Source: Palaemon carinicauda (lineage: Eukaryota > Arthropoda > Malacostraca > Decapoda > Palaemonidae). Taken from it: DNA of 64,000 bases. The stretch is from positions 92,496,631 to 92,560,630 of the forward strand of contig NC_090744.1 of NCBI RefSeq assembly GCF_036898095.1, given 5' to 3'. The position numbers were made by a program, and so were the translations under genes. The notes under the pieces are model-generated. The model worked only from the letters and a program-made list of their open reading frames with translations, made no database searches and was not told where the DNA came from. Within the stretch, counting starts at the first letter, position 1. Every line of letters starts with the position of its first letter. Below, in pieces: positions 50,700-61,549 of the stretch.

Positions 50700-51464
50700 A
50701 ATTATGTACAGTAAAACCTTCTGAGATACAAGCAGTGGCTTCGTTGATTTTTGCTACATGATGTGAGCAAAGACCTTAGTTACGATTAAGCGAGCTTATG
50801 ACAACCACCACTATGTAAGTACAGTGTGTTTCTCTTGCCCTTGGATGTAAAGAACACTAGGAAGGTGCATGTGTGTTGTTTGCTTGGGCGAGGGAGAACA
50901 GTCGCTGTACAGTAGCCTACTTCTATTAAGTTTGATCCTAAAACAAGTTGATAAAGGATATGTCACCAGTCAATGAAGTCAAGATTACATTGAAGCTCAG
51001 GACCTATGTCCATGGAGAGATGGAGAAATTGTTGGTGTGGTTGACAGAGGTGCAGCCTGCAGGAGATAGTGTAAATGAGAGAATCAACTGCAAAAAGGAA
51101 TAATACCTTTACGAGGATCTTTTGCTGCCGACGGCAGGAACATCAATGGACTGGGCTTCGGGAGTCATTCAAAACCTGTCTGGGATTTGATAATGAAAAA
51201 TTTATAAAATATTTTACTGAACTGACAGAAGGCAAAGGATACACCCTACAGCAAGTCTTCAACTGTGATGAGACAGTGTGAAGTCTTATGGAAAAAAATG
51301 CCGAGAAGGAAGTACAGTACATAACGGCAGAGGAGAAGAGCATGCCAGGTCACAAACCTATGAAGGATATGTTAACCCCTGCAGTGCATGCAAATATGAA
51401 GGGTAACTGCAAGATTAAACGGCTACTTGTATAACACTGAAATCCAAGAGCCTTAGTCTTTTAT
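50700..51464 (+). pseudogene. Tigger-like (pogo) DDE transposase, 5' fragment
   Basis: Degenerate. The clearest part is YTLQQVFNCDET (51243-51275, first catalytic Asp of the DDE domain at 51267-51269), a stop, then EEKSMPGHKPMKD, CKIKRLLV and NPRALVFY up to the element C border. These follow the order of Tigger/Jerky-type transposases. A CAGTAAAACCT-like stretch at about 50709 may be the terminal repeat; this is a guess. It continues at 59766. Confidence 0.75.
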
Positions 51465-51466
51465 AA

Positions 51467-51820
51467 CGGATTTTGAAGCAAAGCGAAAAATCTATTTTTG
51501 GGTGAGATGGCCATGTCGTCCTGATGGAAGCTTCCTATAGACAGCTTTCTAAGGGATATTTGGCTACAGTGATACTCCCAGAGAAATGACCATAGGTCTC
51601 CAGAATACTAACTCCTGGCACGAGTATCCATAAAATTTTTCTTAAGGATATCGCATAATATCGGGGGACGTATATCTTGATACGACACATGGCAATCTTC
51701 ACCCCGAATAGAGTTTTTGCTCTGAGGGGAAAGAGTGGGGAAATTGAAGGGGAGCCGTTATCAAGGTTAACCTTCCTCCCCTACTATTACAGGGCCCAAA
51801 ATGGCGGCTCATTCCTTGTA
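51467..51820. repeat. Element C left (3') terminal inverted repeat
   Basis: Complementary to 59453-59750 except for the outer 45 bp, which are mirrored in the ICR and carry the private variants GAAGCAAAGC and GATGGCCATG. Confidence 0.9.
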
Positions 51821-51900
51821 GCATTGAGCATGGTGCTACAGATAGAGTAGTTTCGGGAGGGGATTATTACATAATCCTTTTCTTAGAAAAAGAGGGTGGG

Positions 51901-51998
51901 TCCATCAGGACGACATGGCCATCTCACCCAAAAATAGATTTTTTCGCTTTGCTTCAAAATCCGATTTTTGGGCTCAAGCCATGTCGTCCTGATGGAAG
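51901..51998. repeat. Element C internal complementary region (ICR)
   Basis: CATGGCCATCTCACCC and GCTTTGCTTCAAAATCC mirror the private variants of the C left end. TTTTTGGGCTCAAGCC to GATGGAAG mirrors the right end, where one later change (GACCTGG for GACATGG near 59743-59750) is not mirrored. Confidence 0.9.
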
Positions 51999-52719
51999 TT
52001 TACCAGAGAATTACTTGAAAGTACTATATCTGTGGGTTTGTACAAGTGCCTCAACCTTGGGTCAGCTTCTATATGGTCATCCAGACCACTGAAATATATG
52101 ACAATACCGTTATACGTCATTACCACTAAGCATGGAACAATGTTAGGGCTTCCTGCCCCCTGCAGGGAAATGTCATACTTGACGATAGAAGCACAAGGTT
52201 TGTATTCATATAGGAACAAATATACATATCATTCAGATCTTTTTGTTCATATGATTAAGTACCTTAAGTATGAACTTTACTTAGGAAAATAAATAAATTA
52301 CTCCGGCTAAGTTTATTTAGCTACATATGGGGCAAAATAAGACGCAAATACCCTTTCACCATTTTATTAAATCGATAATCAAATGGAACAGAAGGTGTAT
52401 TAAAATTTGTAATAGAATTATACATTCAACATATACAAATAAAATTATTTTCTACCTGAAAGGGAAGAAAATTTTGATGCCACTCAAAACCAGTTAAAAA
52501 ATTATTAAGATAATTTCACTGTAAATGTTGGATAACTATTAACACTGTGTACAAGTTTACACATGGCACTAGTGTCACCAGGGTGACACTCAATAAAAGG
52601 GCATTGCACTGAAAGGTGTCAACACCTTTTCACCCAAATTGAAAAGTCCCAATCAATTCACTGTTCATCGCAGCACTAGACGACAGGTTTCACCACGCTA
52701 CCTTCGCATAATGTTTATA
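51999..52719 (-). other. Element C 3' non-coding segment
   Basis: About 720 bp between the recombinase remnant and the ICR. AT-rich, no coding seen; same position as the non-coding segments in A and B. Confidence 0.6.
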
Positions 52720-53870
52720 AAAAAACTCTGGAGGATTTCCAACCAGTGTTTTAGCGGAGACACTCAAAGTCCATATACTAAGAGAAGTTCAGTGAGGAAG
52801 CAATTGTTCTCGGATCATGACCTGCGGGTGTACTATCAGGATCCGCTCTGCGAATGAAGTAGGTGAGCTTCGCCCTCAGTTGTTTTAGGGATAAGTTTGA
52901 TCCTGAGGATTTGCCTTTGAAGAGCTGTCCTCCCTTGAAGTCTGAAGTTCTTCGAAGATAGACTTTTAGAGACACTACTGGACATAGAGAGACATTTTCC
53001 TTCAGAGGGCAGATTCTCCAGGGACCCCACCTTTTGGTGGGTAGCTCATTTTTGGCGAGAAAAGTAGGTTCAGGATAGAGATTCAGCTCGTGAACTGAAT
53101 ATGGCCCTCGTCTCTTGATAGGGCTACTATTTCACTAACTCTAGCCCCTGAGGCTATAGTGAACAGGAATATCACTTTTTGTGTTAGATTCTTAAGAGAA
53201 CAATCTTCATTGTTCAAGGTTGAAACATAGTGTAAGACTTTGCCCAGAGACCATGGAATGGGCTTCAGAGGGGCTGCTGGTTCAAGTCTAGTGCATGCCT
53301 TCGGAATCTTGTTGAAGATTTCATTCGCCAGGTCCACCTGGAAGGAGTATAGAGGAGGTCTAATCAGAGCTGACTTACACGTAGTTATCTTGGTGGCAGC
53401 CAAGCCTTGCTCGTGAAGGTGGATGAAGAAGGACAGGCAGAAGTCTATTGAGATTTCTTTCGACCTTTTTGCTTTAACAAAAGCAACCCACTTTTTCCAA
53501 GACGATTCGTATTGTCTTCTGGTTGACTTTGACTTGTATTCTTCTAGGAAGTCTATACTGCTTTTCGAGATCCCAAATCTTTTCTTGACTGCTAAGGCGA
53601 GAAAATCATGAGATGAAGGTTTTTGGTTCTCTGTGATGAAGCGAAGACAGTCGACTTCTGAACCAATTGGGATAGAGCTGGGTTCGATAGAGGGACCAGC
53701 CTCAGTTTCAGTTCCATCACCAGAAGGAACCAATTGCTCTTGGGCCACTTGGGGGCCACTGCTGCTGCAGTTCCTTTGAAGGATCGCAGCTTGTTGAGGA
53801 CTTTCAGCAGGAGATTCGTTGGAGGGAACCGGTAGATCTGGGTTCATCTGTTCCAATCGATGGACATGGC
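52720..53870 (-). pseudogene. Tyrosine recombinase of element C, broken
   Basis: The 53083-53856 frame has FLEEYKSKSTRRQYESSWKKW and GARVSEIVAL (first Arg). A shift near 53080 moves the frame; 52778-52975 carries HDPRTIASSLNF and then a stop. The GWKSSR..Y-type end with the Tyr codon (about 52715-52745) is in yet another frame. Inactive. Confidence 0.85.
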
Positions 53871-55572
53871 ATCCGTCGCTTCTGCCAGAGGGTTCTCATA
53901 TGGGGCTACATATCGAGGTAGTTTCTTCTTGTCACTCGTCGCGAAGAGGTCGATCTGCAGTTCTGGGACTTTTTCCAAGATGAAGGAGAATGAGTCTGTG
54001 TCTAGGGACCATTCTGACTCTATCGGCTTTAGCCTGGATAGAGCGTCCGCCGTCACATTGCGGAACCCTTGTAGGTGAACTGCCGATAAGTGCCATCTCT
54101 TCTTTTTTGCTAAACAAAAGATGGCTTACATCACGTGGTTGATGGGGGACGATCTCGAGCCTTGTCGGTTCAGACATCTCACTATCACTTCGCTGTCCAA
54201 GACCAGCCTGATGTGGGCTGATCTGTGAGGGGATAGTTTCTTCAGCATCAAGAGGACTGCCATGGCCTCCAGAATACAGATGTGAAAGGTCTTGAACAGG
54301 GATGACCAGGTCCCTTGGGCTTTCCTTTAATGGGAGTGACATCCCCATCCTTCCATCGAGGCATCCGTGTGGATGGTCACCAATGGGGGAGGTGGTTGTA
54401 AGGGAACGGTCCTCTTTAGGCTCTTGACCTTCGACCACGTCTTGAGAAGTGATCATAGTAAGGTCGGTATCGGTCTCTGTAGATCTCTTCGAGCATTTGC
54501 TGCGTATCTTCTCCAGACTCTTGACGCATCTTTCAGCCATGCTCTTAGCACTGGGTCTGTTACTGCTGCAAACTGGAGAGAGCCCAGTACTCTTTCCTGT
54601 TGGCATCTTGAGATCCTGTCGGATTTCAGTTGTCTCTTGACAGAACCCGCGATCTCTCTCCTCTTCCTTGGTGGAATGGAGAGGAGGTGTAACTTCAAGT
54701 TCCAATGGATTCTCAGCTATTGAAACCCCCTGAGCTGGAGAGAGGCGAGATTTCTTGAAGTTGATCTTGAATCCCAGATGTTCCAGGAACTGGATCACTT
54801 TTTTGGATGCTTGCAGAGAAGCAGTCTTGGATGCTGCCCACACCAGCCAGTCATCCAGGTACGCTGCTACCTGAACGCCTTCTAGGCGTAGTTGTTGTAC
54901 GACTGCGTCCGCAAGTTTCATGAAGATCCTTTGGGCTATGTTTAGTCTGAAGGGCATGGCTCTGAAGACATACTTTGTCTTCTGTAGCTTGAATCCTAGG
55001 TAGGAGGAGAGGGGGCGGCTGACTGGAAGGTGCCAGTAAGCATCTGCCAGGTCTATTGAGACTGTGTACGCCCCTTTCGGTAACAGGGTCCTGATGTGTT
55101 GAAGGATTAACATCCTGAACTTGTTGAGTGGCGACAAGTCCAGAATGACTCTGAGTTTGTCCGAGTCCTTCTTGGGAACACAAAACAGCCTTCCCTGGAA
55201 TTTGATGGACTTTGCTTTCCTTATAACCTTCTTATTCAAGAGTTCTAAGGTATATTCTTCCAGTAAGGGGGTGGAGTGTTGGAAGAATTGAGGAAATGAA
55301 GGTGGAAATCTGTTCCATTTCCATCCTAGTCCATTTTTTATTAGGCTGTGGGCCCAGGGATCAAAGGTCCAACGATCCTGAAAGTGTTGGAGTCTCCCTC
55401 CTACCTGTAGCATCTCATTGCTTAGGTGGTCCGGAGGGCTTGCCACCCTGACCGCGTCCTTCCGTGCCTCGTGAGGGGTGTCTTGAGGAGCCCCGTCGAG
55501 ATCCTCTTCCTTTCGGGCGAAAGGTAGTAGTGTGCCTCTCACACCCGGGGTTGAAAGCTGATGACTGGGCAA
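53844..55572 (-). pseudogene. RT-RNase H of element C, frameshifted
   Basis: The frame starting at 55572 encodes RT: FCVPKKDSDKLRVILDLSPL, VSIDLADAYWHLPV and YLDDWLVWAASK. A few residues are missing after LNKF, and MPFRLN replaces MPFGLN. Near 54715 an indel moves the RT frame to 54453-54698 (KRREIAGSVKRQL). The end is at 53844-54056 (TADALSR, LQIDLFATSDKKKLPRYV). After the indel, the first frame continues open to 53932 in what is the recombinase-linked overlapping frame. The RT active site is kept, but the protein cannot be made whole. Confidence 0.85.
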
Positions 55573-57379
55573 CCAGCTATTGAGGCACCGCTTGGAAGGT
55601 GGTCTGTGGCTGAGCGACCACTTGAGGCATCGCGGTCATGGTGACCGTGGGATGTTGCTGAGTAGGCCGAGAAGGTAGTCTTGGCTACTTTGTCTTCTGT
55701 TTGGGTTGGGGACCAGCGTCCGGGGAAGATTTCCTCTTTGAGGAGATGCCCCACTTTTGGAGAAGGTTCCTATTCTCCGTGGCAGCTTTCTCAACTACCT
55801 CTTGGACCACTTATTTTGGGAAGAGGTCCTTACCCCAGATGCTGGAAGAAATCAGCTTCCTGGGTTCGTGTTTCACCGTTGCAGCAGCAAACACGAACTC
55901 CCTACAGGCTCTCCTGGCCTTCACGAAGGCGTAAAGGTCCTTTACGAGGGTGGCCATGTGCATCTTGGCCAGGACCGTGAGCATATCTGGGGTGCTGTTG
56001 TGGCCTGCACACATCTCTATGCAGTTCTGGAGGGAAAGAGAAGCGGCTAGCCTCTCTTTTGTCCCTTGCTCCCTTCGCAAGAGAAAGTCCGATAGCTTTG
56101 GTAGGTTCTCACTGGACTGCTGTCCCACGATATCTGCTTCAAGCTTTCGTACTGAGAAGGTTAGGTGGACCTCCTTCCATTCCATCTCATCCGTGGGCAA
56201 GGCCAGAGACAGAGGCCTGCACTCCTCTAGTGCAGGGCATGGTTTGCCTGCCTCAACCGCCTTGAGAACACTTTGAAAAGCCTTCGACGTGAAGGGGAAG
56301 GCTCTCGAAGAAGGAGCAAGAAAAGTAGGGTGTTTCTTGCTCAGTGCAGAAACTCGCGAGTTAGTATAACCTGCCTTCTTCAGGCTACTCGTCAACAGAG
56401 CCTGTACCTTGTCGTAGTTGAATACCATGACCTCCTTCGGTTCTGTCTCCTCTTTCAACACTGGTTCACGCTTCAGCTGGATGAAGCACTCCGGGTAAGC
56501 GTTGAAGTTCAGCCAGAACTCAATGTCGTCCAGGGGGACGGCTCCCAACTTCTCCGAAATGTAGAGTTTGCCGTTGGTGATAGGCATAAACTCTGCAGAC
56601 CTCCAGGGATTGGTCTCGGAGCACGGTGGCATGTCCTGTACTCTGGGTCGCTTGGAAGACCCTCGGGAGGTCACGGTCCGAGTCGCATCGCGAAACTCTC
56701 TCGTCATCTCTTCTTGCCTTTCTACGTTCTCCTTACTTAGATTCTCCATTAGGGCGGTAATGTGGGCTAAAACTGCCTGACCCATTGCGTCTAATGGGGG
56801 GGTAGGAGCCGAAGACGTAGACAGTGTCGATTCAGGCAGAAGGGACTCCTCCGCTTCTGTCGAGTCGTAGTCTTCATCTCCTCCGGATGGTAGAGTAGAC
56901 TCTTCTTCAGGATCGTCTTGAAGAAGATCCTTCTCTGTGTCCGTGGACACTTCAGACATCCTTTCCTCTTGGTGGATGTCCATGCCTTGCATGGCTTCAG
57001 TGACGTCAGCCTCGACTGCGATCTGGACACAGGGAGGCCCGGGTCGTGCCTGAGGTACGATGGCATCAGCTGTTGCCTTCGGGAATAGCAAGCTTCGCAT
57101 CCTATCGTTGAGGAGGTACGGTCCAGGAGAGTTCTTTTGGAACCATCGTACCCATTTCCAAAGCTTCTCGCGTGCTGCATCCCTCGACTCCGTCGACTTG
57201 GGGTCATCGAAACCTTCGGTCACCAAGGCCGAGCAGACTTTGCAGTCCTTGGGGTCCCAATACCTCAAGGTTTCAGTTGTTACAACGCAGGCAGCATGAG
57301 ACCTGCACATAGTGTGACCACAAAAGTTCCTACTTTTGTGGTTATAGAAGATCACCTCACACTTCACTTTCTGCTCCTC
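55539..57379 (-). pseudogene. Gag of element C
   Basis: 518 open codons at 55811-57367 with the Cys/His region (CEVIFYNHKSRNFCGHTMCR, RYWDPKDCKVC), NPWRSAEFMPIT, WKEVHLTFSVRKLEAD and ARRACREFVFAAATVKHE. The C-terminal basic part is shifted to another frame (55539-55754). No ATG precedes it in frame; the splice-acceptor-like TTTCTTTACAG (CAG at 57380-57382) lies directly before GAGGAGCAG. Confidence 0.85.
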
Positions 57380-57382
57380 CTG

Positions 57383-59452
57383 TAAAGAAAGGAAATTGAA
57401 ATGAGTATGCAGTAATTTATCACACTTGATTAATAAAAAATGTCATGCATTAAATTTTTGGTATCTTAACCATTATAGCTTAGGATAGTAAGCTAGAAGG
57501 AAATAGGAAGGACACATACTTGTGCCTCCTGTCCAGCCAATTGCTGTGACCTCCCCAAATATTAATATTAGAATTTCCTTATTAAAGGAAAATCAAAGGA
57601 GAAGGGTTCTAACTTCTAGAGTTAGAATTAGTGTATACTAGCACTGACCCTTTCATAAAAATATTGATATTGTGGGGTAAATTATGATCTGATGACTTTA
57701 ATCAGTGCATTGAAGGAATACTTCACTTCAATATAAGATTGGTCTCAGCAATAGACTGTGAAAGGATACGCAGGGTATGTTGGAAAATATAAACTACTGT
57801 ATAATATATACTATAGTTTTCTGCCTGCAGTATGTACTATACTGCAGAAATACTGGCTACTGTATAAGCATACAGTATACTGTAGTTCAGCCGGCATGTT
57901 GCCGGCTAGGCTAGTACCTGGCGGCACCAGTCTAGCCGGCAGGGTTAGTACCTGGAGGCACTAGTCGACAGAGAGAGAGAAAGCATGGAGAGAAGGGCTA
58001 CCTTATTAATATAGTTTAGTGCAATAAATAAGGGTGTAGGTATTATTATCCCTACTGCCTTCCTCCAGAATGAGGGTTCAAATGGAAGGGGGGAAGGGGA
58101 TGAATCATTCTAGCTTCCACCCAGCCACAAGATCTGCTGCCTGCTGTTGCCAGTTTCAGGGATGTGGATGGCAGTCCAAGGGAGGACTGAAGAACATTCA
58201 AAGACAAAGGGTCTCCCACCGGCAGCTGTCATGGCCGGCACAACCTTTCCTGGAGCCTTGCGTCCGTATGGGGAAGGTCAGAGTGGCTATCAAGCCGCCT
58301 ACGTAGGAGACCGGCCAGCACCACAGTCTATCCGGCCAGCACCACAGTCTATCCGGCAAGCGGGGAGATTGCAGGACACCGGCCAAAGACATGCGATGGC
58401 TAGGCTATCGCTAAAGGACAGAGTGGCAGGGAAAGGGTCTTGTGTGTTGTGTTGGGAGAAGGCGGCAGGATTGCCGGCCATTTCCAGACACAAAAGAAAC
58501 CTCGTTTCAGTATCAGCGCCGTCCTGGGTGGCAGAAGAATAATGATTCTTCATCCCAGGACCTTGCCAAAACAAGACTTGTCTTCTAGACCGCAAGGGAG
58601 AAGGTGGGGGCATCGTACTACCACCTCGGATGCGGGCTAGGGAAGCTAGGCTTCCTATGTCTACAACTGTAAGCCGACAGGGGAGTGACTACTCCCCCGG
58701 CAGCCGAGTTGTCGGCATAAAGACTGAATACTCTGAGTTACTATCATAAAACCAAGCCGGGATACTCACCGGCAAGGGGGAAGACAGAAAAACACTAGCC
58801 TAGTCAAGCCGGCGTATACTACTCTATGGCAAGACCAAGATAGGGTTGTCACTTAATGGCGGCACTCAGAGGGAAGGAAGGGTTTACCCTTAAATCTCCG
58901 AAAGAGACAAGTATCGAATTATATAATTAATCCTAGGAGATATACTATCTCCTGTTGAATTGATAAAACAATACAAGTGGGTAAACGGGGATAATGTATG
59001 AAAGTATACTAAAGCGCATAGGCTAGGTTAGGCCAGCGCAGGGCGAGACCTCGGCTACGCTATATCACCGAGACTCTAACGTATATGATCGATACATTTA
59101 AGGAAGAGGAAAAATACGTGCATAATCTTATCTTCACTAGTATAATTTTGCCTAAATAGCTATAATTCATCAAAGCTAAATACCGGGAATATCGTTCTGC
59201 TGACTAAATAAGGCATGTATGACAAACGACAGCGTTCAAAATGGCGCCTCCGGTTACTGGCTATGCTCCGATAAACACATTAAAATTATGCTAATTTCAC
59301 TGTGAGAAGGGAGCTAAAAGTTATACACAGGAAAGATTAAATACTCAACTTTCCAGAGGCAGAAGATGCTGGAGAATGCATGTTAAATTCCTCAAAATAG
59401 AGGTCTAGAACACTAGAGCAAGCAGGGATATACAACGTGCGAAAGCGCTACT
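57383..59452 (-). other. Element C 5' leader
   Basis: 2.07 kb without coding. AT-rich near gag, GC-rich with CCGGC motifs at 57890-58740, then AT-rich to the right inverted repeat. It contains a direct repeat of CCGGCCAGCACCACAGTCTA at about 58312-58355. Confidence 0.6.
57890..58740. repeat. CCGGC-rich block in element C leader
   Basis: Recurrent GCCGGC and CCGGC motifs (57890-57950, 58220-58400, 58470-58480, 58665-58790), in the same location relative to gag as in A and B. Confidence 0.7.
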
Positions 59453-59765
59453 GAATAAGGAAATGAGCGGCCAGTTTGGGCCCTGTAATAGTAGGGGAGG
59501 AAGGGTAACCTTGATAACGGTTCCCCTTCAATTTCGCCACTCTTTCCCCCAACAGCGAAAACTCTATTCGGGGTGAAGATTGCCATGTGTCGTATCAAGA
59601 TATACGTCCCCTGATATCATGCGATATCCTTAAGAAAAATATTAAGGATACTCGCGCAAGGAGTTAGAATTCTGGAGACCTATGGTCAATTTTCTGGGAG
59701 TATCACTGTAGCCAAATATCCCTTAGACAGCTTCCATCAGGACGACCTGGCTTGAGCCCAAAAAA
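59453..59765. repeat. Element C right (5') terminal inverted repeat
   Basis: Reverse complement of 51512-51820, followed by the terminal GGCTTGAGCCCAAAAA. Carries one private change (GACCTGG) relative to its ICR. Confidence 0.9.
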
Positions 59766-60038
59766 GCTACTTAAAAGATACACTACATGTAATATGGAGG
59801 GCAAACCCAAAGGCATGGATCACCTGGGAGTTCGAGTTCACTGGGTAAATTTGGTCCTGATATCGAAAAGTACCTTACGGAAAATACATTAATACCGCAA
59901 TCTCTTCTCTGTCAAACCTAGCAAATGAGATCATTGTAGAATTCAAGTTAATTAAGGTACTCTACCTTCCAACCAACACCATCTGTATTTGGCAGTCCAT
60001 TCTAATTTAAAAAAGCTCTTTACCAAAGACTTGTGTAG
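59766..60038 (+). pseudogene. Tigger-like (pogo) DDE transposase, 3' fragment
   Basis: Continues the frame interrupted at 51464: KLLKRYTTCNMEG, then (in shifted frames) WITWEFEFTGW, VEFKLIKVLYLPTNT and LKKLFTKDLCR. These are consecutive blocks of the DDE domain of Tigger/Jerky transposases. The part up to 60038 is cut by element D. Several frameshifts. Confidence 0.75.
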
Positions 60039-60350
60039 GAACAAATCACAAATCTAAAACGTAATTTTTATTTTTCCTAACTATACAAACGTGAGTCCTC
60101 TAATTATTCAGGAGAAGATTTTAGCACAGCTGAAACTCGGCCATTTAACTTTTCTCAAGGTGTCAATAGATGTTGGTAGTTACCGGTCAGTGGCTGGAGA
60201 GCCCTGCCTCCTTGCTGTTACACTGAACAGTCACTTTGATTGCATATCGGACTTACTGGGGGAGGTGATGGTGGGAAGTTCAAGGATTCAGGATTGTATA
60301 GCTAGGAAAAATACTAATAATTTCTTAAATTTGTGATTTGTTCCTTCACA
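60039..60350. repeat. Element D terminal inverted repeat and internal complementary copy
   Basis: 60039-60095 and 60297-60350 are imperfect reverse complements (ACAAATCACAAATCT / AAATTTGTGATTTGT and TTTTTCCTAACTATACAA / TTGTATAGCTAGGAAAAA). They correspond to the pair at 10804-10862 / 11017-11076 in element I. Confidence 0.75.
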
Positions 60351-61053
60351 AATAAAAACCTTCATCCTTTAATTAGGAGACTCATCCCTAGGTGGGCAAA
60401 AGTCCACTTACCCAATTGGCTTGCTCACATCCCAGGATTGCTGACTTCAGACCTTTATAAGGTGCTGAGAATCACATCCTAGACACTTTACAGAACAAAT
60501 CTCTTTACCTTTTGACTAATCAGTTTGTGACTTGAGGCATAAACGAATTATGGGTTTGTACATATCCATGCTTCCTCTCGTAAAGAGGATGGTGGAATGA
60601 ACACATCTATTTAATGAAATAGAAAAGTTGCTAGATGAAGGTGATGCTTACCTGTATCGACATCTGTCCATCTACAGTATACAGTATAAGATTCCAACAA
60701 TTATACCCCAAGATAGGGGAAGAAGAGAGGGAAAGGGGCAAGGCACTTTCACTCTAAACTTAAAATTACATTGTAACAACTACCTTACAACATGATACTT
60801 CTGGTCCTTTAAAGGAACTAGGGCCACTACACCACTTTCTGAGGAGCAATCACAAGTCCAAGTGAAAATGTGTCTATGACCTGTGAGTGCATTCCTGCAA
60901 ATAATGAGCAGTGAAGGGGGTTTGATGCTTCCATACTCAAACGTCTAAAACTTAAGCCTTCAAGAGATTCTTCTTAAAGGCAAGTTATACCAACTCCTCT
61001 GATCTCGTGGGTGCGCACCTCCATTTGTCCTGGTGCTCCTGGGGATCTAGGCC
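60351..61053 (-). other. Element D 3' non-coding segment
   Basis: 700 bp between the ICR and the recombinase remnant; no coding seen. The text just right of the inverted repeat (TTCACAAATAAAAACC and on) should represent the complement of the missing 5' terminus, by analogy with elements A-C. Confidence 0.55.
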
Positions 61054-61549
61054 TTAATGCTCTATTAATAGTTTGCAGCTGAAATGATGTTGTATTTTTG
61101 TTGATTTTTTCATTCTACAAGAACTTACAAAAAGGTTCTGTAACCCAGGACTGGCAATCTGGGTTCTTTTAAAGCAGCGCCTTAGTGCCCTTACAGGATA
61201 CACAAGTAACTCATCCGGATTGTCGGTTACTTCCCTAAGGGAAGATACTTTAAAAGAGGAAAATCTGGAATACGGGCCTGATGGATTCTGAGTCTTTGCT
61301 ACAAAGTCATATACACACGATAAAATGACCTGCCTCCAGTGTTCCAAGTGAAAGAATGAATATGAGAGTCCACATAACCCACCTACTCACTTTGATGAAG
61401 TTAGGGCAAGTAGAAACAGTATTCACGGTAAGATCCCCATCTGAGGCTTTCCTCAACGGTTCGTAAGGAGCGCTCTTTAGAGACCGTAGCACCTTGGTTA
61501 TATCCCAACCTGGAGGTTGAACTTCAGAATGAGGACAGGTCTGCTCCAT
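61054..61549 (-). pseudogene. Tyrosine recombinase remnant of element D
   Basis: 61307-61549 encodes VLRSLKSAPYEPLRKASD, matching the element I block VLRSLKRPPYEPLR. 61054-61347 encodes FVAKTQNPSGPYSRF, SLREVTDNPDELLVYPVRALR and NLFVSS, matching FIAKTQNP, SLRSVTDDPDHLLLCPVRSVR and ALFVST of element I. The catalytic HxxR and Tyr region is missing. Confidence 0.8.

Larger units (their letters stand above)
51467..59765 (-). mobile_element. DIRS-type retrotransposon, element C (decayed)
   Basis: 8.3 kb with both termini, ICR and all three coding regions in A/B order. Left end AACGGATTTTGAAGCAAAGC; right end GGCTTGAGCCCAAAAA. The inverted repeats 51512-51820 and 59453-59750 share a copy-specific GATAACGG/CCGTTATC block and GGGCCCTGTAATAG. 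It lies inside a Tigger-like transposase whose frame can be read across the empty site. Frameshifts in RT and recombinase indicate an old copy. Confidence 0.92.
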
